Assembly: GCA_029982105.1 (NCBI GenBank)
Contig: JARRCQ010000088.1
Location: 1-6,796 of the forward strand
Length of the DNA stretch: 6,796 nt
Source of the DNA: Candidatus Atribacteria bacterium
Lineage (GTDB): Bacteria > Atribacterota > Atribacteria > Atribacterales > Caldatribacteriaceae
Reading direction: 5' to 3'
Notes under the pieces: model-generated
Databases searched by the model: none
The model's input: only the letters and a program-made list of their open reading frames with translations
Told to the model about the DNA's origin: nothing
Position numbers and translations under genes: made by a program
Shown here: positions 1 to 4,594 of the stretch, piece after piece
Position numbering within the stretch: the stretch's first letter is position 1
How the letters are laid out: every line of letters starts with the position of its first letter

Positions 1-301
1 CCCGATCAGAAACCTGGAAGTCATCCTGGTAAATCTCTTTTAACCTATTATAGACCCGTTGGGCAGTATGCCTTTGCTTGGGTCGGGCTTTTAGGTCTTC
101 GGTAAGCCATTTATCTATGGTTTCTTTATAGGGATCCAGTTTACCTTTCCGGGTATGAATAGCTTTTTTCTTGATGTTAAAATCCTCCATTTCCACATAC
201 TTCTGAACCGTTCGGAAGTTAAATCCGGTTTCTTGGGCTATTCTTCTCAATGATTTACCTTTTTCCCGATGTTCAAATCTGATATGATATATTTGCTCCA
301 T
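1..301 (-). CDS. istA: IS21-family transposase IstA, N-terminal part (runs off window)
   Basis: IstA is the DDE-type transposase of IS21-family elements and works with the AAA+ helper IstB. Only the first 100 residues are in the window. They hold the N-terminal helix-turn-helix (about residues 15-36, SLRRIAQETGFNFRTVQKYV), a Lys/Arg-rich linker, and the conserved stretch KLDPYKETIDKWL near residues 54-66, followed by QRHTAQRVYNRLKEIY at 77-91. That order is characteristic of IstA. The catalytic DDE core would lie beyond position 1. I chose the ATG at 301 because GAAAGGA (317-311) sits 9 bases upstream. An in-frame ATG at 310, giving three more residues (MLT), has the Shine-Dalgarno touching it and is less likely, although similar proteins are often annotated with it. 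The visible reading frame has no stop or frameshift, so the gene may be intact. Confidence 0.85.
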   Translation of the reverse strand, partial: MEQIYHIRFEHREKGKSLRRIAQETGFNFRTVQKYVEMEDFNIKKKAIHTRKGKLDPYKETIDKWLTEDLKARPKQRHTAQRVYNRLKEIYQDDFQVSDR

Positions 302-310
302 TGTTAGCAT

Positions 311-317
311 TCCTTTC
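311..317 (-). promoter_or_regulatory. istA ribosome binding site
   Basis: The minus strand reads GAAAGGA. Its spacing of 9 bases to the ATG at 301, against 0 bases to the ATG at 310, favours 301 as the istA start. It begins directly after the 3' arm of the leader hairpin (319-353), so folding could affect ribosome access. Confidence 0.5.
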
Positions 318-318
318 T

Positions 319-353
319 TTACCCCCTTTAGATTCAGCATCTAAAAAGGGTAA
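319..353 (-). promoter_or_regulatory. Stable hairpin in the istA leader
   Basis: On the minus strand the left arm TTACCCTTTTTAGAT (353-339) and the right arm ATCTAAAGGGGGTAA (333-319) can pair over 15 bases in RNA, with two adjacent G-U wobbles, around a five-base loop (338-334). The 3' arm ends one base before the Shine-Dalgarno of istA. There is no U-run after it, so it does not look like an intrinsic terminator. A role in limiting transposase translation, as known for leader hairpins in some other IS elements, is inference. Confidence 0.55.
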
Positions 354-386
354 CGTATTCTTAAGGGTGCTGGCAATGGAGTTTCT

Positions 387-459
387 ATTTCCTGCTGTAT
401 TTTTTAACTTCCACTGTGCTGCATTTCTATTCTACCAAACACAAAAGAATGATTCCACC
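387..459 (-). repeat. Spaced degenerate repeats at the IS21 left end
   Basis: Reading the minus strand, GGTGGAAT (459-452), GGTAGAAT (436-429) and AGTGGAAG (415-408) recur 23 and 21 bases apart, with a much weaker fourth copy near 394-387. Between them AATGCAGCA (425-417) and AATACAGCA (401-393) also recur 24 bases apart. A spacing of about two helical turns puts the copies on one DNA face. Such arrays are the expected transposase binding sites at IS21-family ends. Confidence 0.55.
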
Positions 460-477
460 TCAAAAGAGCTGTTACCA

Positions 478-755
478 TGCATCAATATTGTGAAAAGTTA
501 GAACTCTAAAGTGAAGGAAATAGCTGTCATCCGAAAGTACTATCGAGAGGCCCAAAAAAATAGTTAAGCGTTTACTATTTTTATTGGTGAAGATAAAAGG
601 ATTGAGCCACAAAACGGTAGGTAAACTTAGTGAGCTATCCCGGAAGAAATAAAAGAATTGGAACAAGAAGAATTATGCTGATGAGCCATCCTACTTTATG
701 AGAAATAAATTTCAAATTCTCGAGTGCATCTAATGTATTAAAGTCAGGTAGATTT
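478..755. other. Intergenic stretch without an intact gene, possible gene remnant
   Basis: No open frame here is long or convincing on either strand. On the + strand a run from GTG 511 reads VKEIAVIRKYYREAQKNS and then stops. From 588 another frame reads VKIKGLSHKTVGKLSE, and from about 634 a third frame reads AIPEEIKELEQEELC before stops near 676. The second and third pieces join smoothly with one frame change and look like a helix-turn-helix plus an acidic helix, so this may be a decayed DNA-binding or transposase gene. That is a guess. The rest (about 680-720) shows nothing recognisable. Confidence 0.3.
511..678 (+). pseudogene. Possible frameshifted remnant of a small HTH-type protein
   Basis: Three short protein-like stretches follow one another on the + strand in different frames: VKEIAVIRKYYREAQKNS (511-564), VKIKGLSHKTVGKLSE (588-635) and AIPEEIKELEQEELC (about 634-675). 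GLSHKTVGKLSE could be a helix-turn-helix core as in transposases or ParB-like proteins. I do not recognise the family with certainty. No Shine-Dalgarno precedes GTG 511. It lies opposite in strand to the neighbouring operon and beside the IS, which fits a decaying accessory region. Confidence 0.2.
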
Positions 756-765
756 TCACACTCGA
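720..765 (-). terminator. Weak candidate terminator hairpin at the operon end
   Basis: CGAGTG (721-726) pairs with CACTCG (759-764), extended by T720-A765. Inside, ATCTA (728-732) pairs with TAGAT (749-753) across a one- and five-base internal loop, leaving a 16-base loop. The structure overlaps the stop codon of the last gene. Downstream on the minus strand the RNA is AU-rich but has no clean U-run, so efficiency is doubtful and read-through towards the IS is possible. Confidence 0.25.
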
Positions 766-1058
766 ACATCAATGATGTTCCCTTTATCTCCCCTTACCAT
801 CAGCTGTTTTTCTTTCTTCTCCTTTTTTTCCAAATCCATCATATCCTGCTCTTCTTTCTTTTTTCTATTCTCTTCCTTTGTATAACGGTCGGTTTCCGGA
901 GAAGGAATTACTTCTCTCTCCACCTTTTGAGACTCATCTTGTGCTTCTTGAGCTAAAGCATAAGAAGATAAGGTGGAAGCGTTATCTTCTACTTTTTGAA
1001 TACGAGCTACTTCCGGGGAACGAATCACTATATTCTGCATGCTTACCGGGTCTACCAC
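756..1058 (-). CDS. Small highly charged protein at the end of the flagellar/chemotaxis operon
   Basis: Function is unknown. The 100-residue protein has a short hydrophobic N-terminus, then a segment IVIRSPEVARIQKVED, a polar middle, a very Lys/Glu-rich stretch that should form a helix or coiled coil, and a C-terminus ending GDKGNIIDVRV. Small proteins with a PEVARIQ-like start and a hydrophobic NIDxxV-like end commonly sit next to FapA/DUF342 genes in clostridial flagellar clusters; this is recalled, not searched. No signal peptide or membrane segment is evident. I chose GTG 1058 because GGAGG (1072-1068) lies 9 bases upstream. The longer frame from GTG 1067 leaves no gap after the Shine-Dalgarno. 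The gene follows fapA, whose TGA stop (1075-1073) abuts the Shine-Dalgarno, so the two should be translated together. It is the last gene of the operon. Confidence 0.7.
   Translation of the reverse strand: MVDPVSMQNIVIRSPEVARIQKVEDNASTLSSYALAQEAQDESQKVEREVIPSPETDRYTKEENRKKKEEQDMMDLEKKEKKEKQLMVRGDKGNIIDVRV
764..780 (-). repeat. 17-base near-perfect palindrome at the operon end
   Basis: GAACATCAATGATGTTC (+ strand) is an inverted repeat of GAACATC and GATGTTC around three bases. It lies in the last codons of the small charged protein (NIIDVR) and directly joins the second hairpin at 720-765. In RNA it gives a compact 7-bp stem with a 3-base loop. It may add to 3'-end stability or termination, or simply reflect codon choice for the conserved C-terminus. 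Confidence 0.4.
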
Positions 1059-1067
1059 AAAAACCAC

Positions 1068-1072
1068 CCTCC
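1068..1072 (-). promoter_or_regulatory. Ribosome binding site deciding the start of the last operon gene
   Basis: GGAGG on the minus strand begins right after the fapA stop codon (TGA, 1075-1073). It is 0 bases from GTG 1067 and 9 bases from GTG 1058, so initiation at 1058 is favoured. Confidence 0.55.
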
Positions 1073-2488
1073 TCAGTTTCGAGGTTTTTCAAAACTCCCC
1101 AATACTATTTCCTGGTCTTTCTTGTAAAAGGAAGCATAAGGAATTTCATCTCTCACAAGGTAGGTAAGATTGCCCACCGTAATTCTCACCTGAGAATAAA
1201 CTTTCTCCTCCACCAAAACTTTGCCTTCCCCTCCGGAAATTCTTTCTTCCAATTCTTCTAATCTCGCTTCGCAAAATTCTTTTTTTTCTCTGGCTAATCG
1301 ACAGGTTTTTTCTAACTTTTCTAAAAGTCTTACCATACCAGAATCAAGACCTTTCCCCGTCTTTTGTTTCTCATTAATAGCTTTAAAAACCCTTTCTCCT
1401 TCTTCAAGCTGTTTCTTCACTTTTTCCAACTCTCCCATAAGATAATTATACTCTTCCCGGAGAGTAGGGTCTATTCCTACCATTACTTCTGTAACAGTAC
1501 CCATAGATGACCCTAAGGTTTTTACCCACACTAAACTTCCCGCTTTTATCTTTCCCCCCACTGCCAGACCCCGTCCTCCTACTACTACTTTTCTACCCGC
1601 CGAAACCTGACTGTGAAATATCGCTTCTCCCACTATAACATCCTGTCCTGCTTCTACTGTAGCATTTTCTATTACTTTAGCTTTTACATCTCCTCTTGCT
1701 CTCACTAACCCCTTCTCTCCCCCAAATATTCCTCCTCTCACCACCACATTTCCCTGAGATTGGACAGTAGCCGCTTCTACGTTACCCCAAATCTCTATGT
1801 CTCCCTCTGCTTCTACCCTGAAACCGCTCTGTATCGTTCCTCGAACTACCACAGAACCAACAAAGGAAATATTTCCCGTCGAAGTACCAACATCCCCATC
1901 TACTTCAAAAACAGGTAGCACTGATATAGTTTTACCCACCATAACAGGCCTTCCTGCTACTTTAGCAATGGCTTTGGCACCGTCTTCTATCAATTCCACA
2001 TTTTTCCCTGCCCTTATCTTAGCTGGCCTTCCCGATAGAGCAGGAATTTCTTTCCCAAAAACATCCTGGCCAGGTACACCCTCTCCGGGAGGAATAAGTT
2101 CAGCTAATAAGTCTCCTTCTTTTACTTCTGGTATTTTCAAAAAGTCAAATAAATTGACTTGCCCTTCTTCATTTTCTTCCCATTTCTTTTCTAATTCTTG
2201 AGTAAAAAGAATCTTTACCTCTCCATCTTTCCCCCTTTGGGGTCTTTGGCCCTCCGCAATAAGATGTCGACCCTCTTCTTGCAAGAGCTTTTTCCCTTTT
2301 TCTAATACTTCTTCTTTAATTCCTACTACTATTCCTCTACTATCCAAAAATTCTTTTAATTCTTCATAAGAGGAAAGCTCTTCTTCGCTAAGAGGTTTTT
2401 TAACCACTAATTCTACCCGCAAACCATCACCAGAAATAAAAAGCTGAATTCGATTATCTTCTTCCAAAAGTTTTAGAGATTTAGACAA
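1073..2488 (-). CDS. fapA: FapA-family (DUF342) polymer-forming protein
   Basis: The 471-residue protein matches the FapA/DUF342 family in full. It has an N-terminal region (1-115), a connecting domain with the family-typical EGDLLAELIPPGEGVPGQDVFG (124-145), then a right-handed beta-solenoid of short Gly/Val-rich repeats (about 195-315, with GNISFVGSVVVRGTI, EGDIEIWGNVEAATV, QGNVVVRGGIFGG and AGQDVIVGEAI). A charged coiled coil follows (about 342-418), then a small C-terminal beta domain (about 425-466). Family members are cytoplasmic and linked to polar flagella, chemotaxis or cell-envelope polymers; the exact job is not settled. No signal peptide is visible. The start is TTG 2488, chosen because AAGGAGG (2500-2494) lies 5 bases upstream and the frame matches the family N-terminus. 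The gene lies 12 bases behind the sigma factor, whose stop directly precedes this Shine-Dalgarno, so it belongs to the same operon. Confidence 0.88.
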   Translation of the reverse strand: MSKSLKLLEEDNRIQLFISGDGLRVELVVKKPLSEEELSSYEELKEFLDSRGIVVGIKEEVLEKGKKLLQEEGRHLIAEGQRPQRGKDGEVKILFTQELEKKWEENEEGQVNLFDFLKIPEVKEGDLLAELIPPGEGVPGQDVFGKEIPALSGRPAKIRAGKNVELIEDGAKAIAKVAGRPVMVGKTISVLPVFEVDGDVGTSTGNISFVGSVVVRGTIQSGFRVEAEGDIEIWGNVEAATVQSQGNVVVRGGIFGGEKGLVRARGDVKAKVIENATVEAGQDVIVGEAIFHSQVSAGRKVVVGGRGLAVGGKIKAGSLVWVKTLGSSMGTVTEVMVGIDPTLREEYNYLMGELEKVKKQLEEGERVFKAINEKQKTGKGLDSGMVRLLEKLEKTCRLAREKKEFCEARLEELEERISGGEGKVLVEEKVYSQVRITVGNLTYLVRDEIPYASFYKKDQEIVLGSFEKPRN

Positions 2489-2500
2489 CTTTACCTCCTT

Positions 2501-3262
2501 CTACTTCCAATCAGAAAGCTTGGCTTTTAGTTTTAGAAGAGTACGAGAAATAAGCTGAGAAACTCGTGACTCATTAATTTCTAATATGGTACCAATTTCT
2601 TTAAGAGTTAAACCTTCAAAATAATAAAGAGTAATAATCAACCTTTCTCTTTCCGGTAGCTCTTCAATGGCTTTTCCTAAGTAATTTAACATCTCTGCAT
2701 TCTCTAAAAGAGCTTCGGGGTTAAACGTCAAACGCTCTTCACTCACTCCATCAATAAGTCTTTTCCCTTCTTCCTTTTCTTCTTCCAAAGAAATAAAAAA
2801 TGTAGATTTACCTCGCTCTATTATCCAAGTTATTTCTCTCGGAGATACTCCTAATTCTTCTGCTATTTCTGCTAATGTTGGTTCTCGACCTCTCTCTCCT
2901 TCTAATTTTTGGTAAACGGCCATAACCTCTTTCCAGTTTCGGCGTTCTTGGCGAGTTAAAGGGTCTAAACTTCGCAAATAATCCAAGGCTGCTCCCCTAA
3001 TTCGAGAAAGAGCAAAAGTTTCAAACTTTAAACCTCTTTTAGGCTGATAGCGATCTAAAGCCTGGAGCAAACCCAACACCCCATAACTTTCTAAGTCTTC
3101 TCTATCTATGTAAGAAGGAATAATATAAAGCAATCGTCCTAAAGCTATTTTTACCAAATAGAGGTAGTGCTCAGCTAATTTCTCTCGCTCAGTAGGGTCT
3201 TTAGTTTTAGAATATCTTTCCCAGATTTTATCTAGGTTTTCAACTTCGGGAGTTAGATTCAT
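2501..3262 (-). CDS. sigD: FliA/SigD-type sigma-28 factor for flagellar and chemotaxis genes
   Basis: This alternative sigma-70-family factor recruits RNA polymerase to late flagellar, motility and chemotaxis promoters. In 253 residues it shows region 2 (about 28-100, with DREDLESYGVLGLLQALDRY and FETFALSRIRGAALDYLRSLD), region 3 (about 103-165, including PTLAEIAEELGVSPREI) and region 4 (about 195-248, with the helix-turn-helix LTLKEIGTILEINESRVSQL). The lack of region 1 and the RSLD then RQERR junction fit the FliA/SigD/WhiG group, and the length is usual. Placement after cheC and cheD and before fapA matches SigD of clostridial flagellar operons; WhiG, a sporulation relative, is less likely in this setting. 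ATG 3262 starts 23 bases inside the preceding gene and has only a poor Shine-Dalgarno (GAAAG next to the start), which suggests translational coupling. No anti-sigma FlgM gene is seen in the window. Confidence 0.9.
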   Translation of the reverse strand: MNLTPEVENLDKIWERYSKTKDPTEREKLAEHYLYLVKIALGRLLYIIPSYIDREDLESYGVLGLLQALDRYQPKRGLKFETFALSRIRGAALDYLRSLDPLTRQERRNWKEVMAVYQKLEGERGREPTLAEIAEELGVSPREITWIIERGKSTFFISLEEEKEEGKRLIDGVSEERLTFNPEALLENAEMLNYLGKAIEELPERERLIITLYYFEGLTLKEIGTILEINESRVSQLISRTLLKLKAKLSDWK

Positions 3263-3488
3263 CTTTCATTTCCATTTTTTTATTTTCATTATAGGAAATA
3301 ATCCATAGAGAATAATAAAATATAACTAAATAAATCGCCAAAAAAAGTAAAAATCCTCTCCAGACTAAAGTAAAAAGACTTAAATTACGCCCCCAACCCC
3401 AAATAAAATATACTATAACCAAAACCCAGGACAAAAAAAGAGCGAAAAAACGAGCTAATCTTTTAGTTTGATTAACTTCTTTTTTCAT
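3240..3488 (-). CDS. Unrecognised small membrane protein with two transmembrane segments
   Basis: I do not recognise this 82-residue protein. It has a basic N-terminus (MKKEVNQTKRLAR), two clear hydrophobic helices (about 12-31 and 39-64, rich in Trp, Tyr and Phe) joined by a short loop with two Arg (GWGRNLSLFTLVWRG), and a charged tail ending KDESNSRS. Both ends should lie in the cytoplasm by the positive-inside rule. Its ATG overlaps the cheD stop by four bases (ATGA). Its last 23 bases overlap the start of the sigma gene, so both junctions suggest coupled translation. B. subtilis has a small membrane motility protein gene (swrB/ylxL) next to sigD, but on the other side, and I see no clear sequence likeness. 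The frame is compact and uses codons like its neighbours, so it is probably a real gene. A role in motility is inferred only from position. Confidence 0.75.
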   Translation of the reverse strand: MKKEVNQTKRLARFFALFLSWVLVIVYFIWGWGRNLSLFTLVWRGFLLFLAIYLVIFYYSLWIISYNENKKMEMKDESNSRS

Positions 3489-3961
3489 ACTACCACAGGT
3501 TTTTGCCCAATAGTCTTTATTTCTAACCTTCCATCCTCTAAATAAAACATAATACTTCTTCCTCGATTTCCTCCAGTATCATCTGCTCGCAAGGGGATAT
3601 TTAATTTCTTAAGCTCTGCTTTAACTACCTCAACATTTCTCTTACCAATATCAAAAAGTGAGTCAGTTCCTGAAAACATTTTTGCTCCCCCGGCAATCTT
3701 AGCTAAAATGTGCTTGGTCGAAGCACCTTTACTCTTTAATTTTTCCCACAGAGCGGAAACTGCAGCATCAGCAAACTTAAAAGGATTAGTTTGACCAGGA
3801 ATGCTTTCAGGAAGAAGGATATGAACCATACCACCAACCTTCCTACTAGAGTCGTAAAGACACAAACCCACACAAGAGCCTAACCCTAAAATGCACAAAA
3901 CATCTTCAGGGTTATCGCTTACCCAGTATTCTGCCATTCCTATTACCACTCGATTGTACAT
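3485..3961 (-). CDS. cheD: Chemoreceptor glutamine deamidase CheD
   Basis: CheD deamidates specific glutamines of chemoreceptors to glutamate and binds CheC, increasing its CheY-P phosphatase activity. The 158-residue protein is of normal length. It carries the catalytic Cys in LGLGSCVG (Cys30) and the catalytic His in GGMVHILLPES (His47), with the family blocks NPFKFAD (59-65), AKIAGGAKMF (87-96), IGKRNVE (105-111) and DDTGGNRGRS (127-136). In Thermotoga maritima CheD the third reported active-site residue is a Thr six positions before the Cys; here that position is Ile24, which is odd. Start ATG 3961 is one base after the cheC stop, with AGGAG inside the cheC end about 9 bases upstream. The order cheC-cheD and this tight coupling fit their partnership. 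Confidence 0.93.
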   Translation of the reverse strand: MYNRVVIGMAEYWVSDNPEDVLCILGLGSCVGLCLYDSSRKVGGMVHILLPESIPGQTNPFKFADAAVSALWEKLKSKGASTKHILAKIAGGAKMFSGTDSLFDIGKRNVEVVKAELKKLNIPLRADDTGGNRGRSIMFYLEDGRLEIKTIGQKPVVV

Positions 3962-3962
3962 T

Positions 3963-4589
3963 TCAGACTACTCCTATAGAGTGCAGGATTATTTCTAAAG
4001 ACCCTGTATCAGGTATAAGCATAAAATACCCTTTTATTCTATTTTCTTCTTCCACAAATTCTGTTTCTATCAATAAAGCATAATCACCTTTTTTAGAGAT
4101 CTCAATCAGTACCACATCTACAATGGCACCAGCCATATCAATAGCTAAAGCAGGAACCGAGTGATTTAACCGCAAACCGGTAAAATCAGCCAAAGCAGAC
4201 AGATACGAAGAAGAAAGAATATTACCTATTTCTTCCATAGCTGACCGGGCTATCTCATCCATCTCCAATACTTGTTCCCGAGTGGGGGTGAGGTCTCCCA
4301 AAAGAATATGCATAATCTTTAGGGCGTCGTCAATACTCATCACAAACAAGATATGACCGGTTACCGCTCCAGACATAGTTAAATAAACTCCCAAAACCTC
4401 CTTTTCTGCTCCCCCCAGCCATTCGGGGACATCTTTAAGAGGTAAAATCTTAACCAGAGGTACTTCCATCTTTACTCTTTTCCCCACCACTTTAGATAAA
4501 GCGGTAGCAGCATTACCTGCTCCAATATTTCCTACTTCTCGGAGAGCATCTAACTGTATGTCGTTCAGTTTTTCAAAAGAAATTCCCAT
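3963..4589 (-). CDS. cheC: CheY-P phosphatase CheC
   Basis: CheC dephosphorylates CheY-P and partners with CheD in receptor adaptation. Both halves of the pseudo-symmetric fold carry the phosphatase signature: an E-x-x-N pair in LREVGNIGAGNAATAL (Glu21/Asn24 counted from GTG 4598) and another in SAMEEIGNILSSSYLSAL (Glu123/Asn126). A protein with two such sites is CheC rather than CheX or a FliY fragment; no C-terminal FliN domain is present. The length of about 208-211 residues is normal. The frame can open at GTG 4598, overlapping the cheR stop by four bases, or at ATG 4589. I prefer ATG 4589 because AGGTG lies about 6 bases upstream of it, whereas GTG 4598 is itself part of that Shine-Dalgarno. 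The gene ends one base before cheD. Confidence 0.93.
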   Translation of the reverse strand: MGISFEKLNDIQLDALREVGNIGAGNAATALSKVVGKRVKMEVPLVKILPLKDVPEWLGGAEKEVLGVYLTMSGAVTGHILFVMSIDDALKIMHILLGDLTPTREQVLEMDEIARSAMEEIGNILSSSYLSALADFTGLRLNHSVPALAIDMAGAIVDVVLIEISKKGDYALLIETEFVEEENRIKGYFMLIPDTGSLEIILHSIGVV

Positions 4590-4594
4590 ATTTT

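Larger units (their letters stand above)
1..477 (-). mobile_element. Left end of an IS21-family insertion sequence (partial)
   Basis: This stretch contains the start of an IS21-type transposase gene (istA) reading leftwards off the window, preceded by a leader of about 170 bases with spaced degenerate repeats. IS21 elements have multiple repeats at their ends that bind the transposase, and they carry istA followed by the ATPase helper istB. The outer boundary is uncertain. I place it near 477 because the minus strand there reads TGGTAACAGCTC, which begins with the TG typical of IS21 ends and lies about 18 bases outside the first clear repeat. The right end and istB are not in the window, so neither inverted repeats nor target duplications can be confirmed. 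Confidence 0.7.

Noticed and set aside
301..501. Open frame of 66 codons on the + strand over the IS end
   Set aside because: It lies across the istA leader, its hairpin and the terminal repeats, lacks a Shine-Dalgarno and has no recognisable sequence.
472..666. Open frame of 64 codons on the minus strand in the intergenic region
   Set aside because: Its product is a Phe/Ser/Leu-rich string without family likeness. The opposite strand has the more protein-like stretches, so it looks like an antisense shadow.
690..722. GAGAAATAAATTTCAAATTCTC as a terminator stem
   Set aside because: Only about five base pairs form at the ends with an AT-rich interior and no U-run, so it is too weak to call.
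878..1261. Open frame of 127 codons on the + strand
   Set aside because: It is antisense to the small charged protein and the end of fapA, both of which have good ribosome binding sites and fit the operon.
1560..1900. Repeated short pyrimidine-rich words resembling a DNA repeat array
   Set aside because: They arise from the repeating Gly/Val beta-solenoid turns of FapA and vary in length and sequence. There are no fixed spacers, so this is not a CRISPR array.
1797..2201. Open frame of 134 codons on the + strand, Ser/Pro/Thr-rich
   Set aside because: It is the antisense of the fapA beta-solenoid. The Ser/Pro richness is what Gly/Glu-rich coding yields on the other strand.
3240..3488. Identification of the small membrane protein as SwrB/YlxL
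   Set aside because: SwrB lies on the other side of sigD in B. subtilis and has a single N-terminal membrane helix with a long cytoplasmic tail. This protein has two helices and a short tail.
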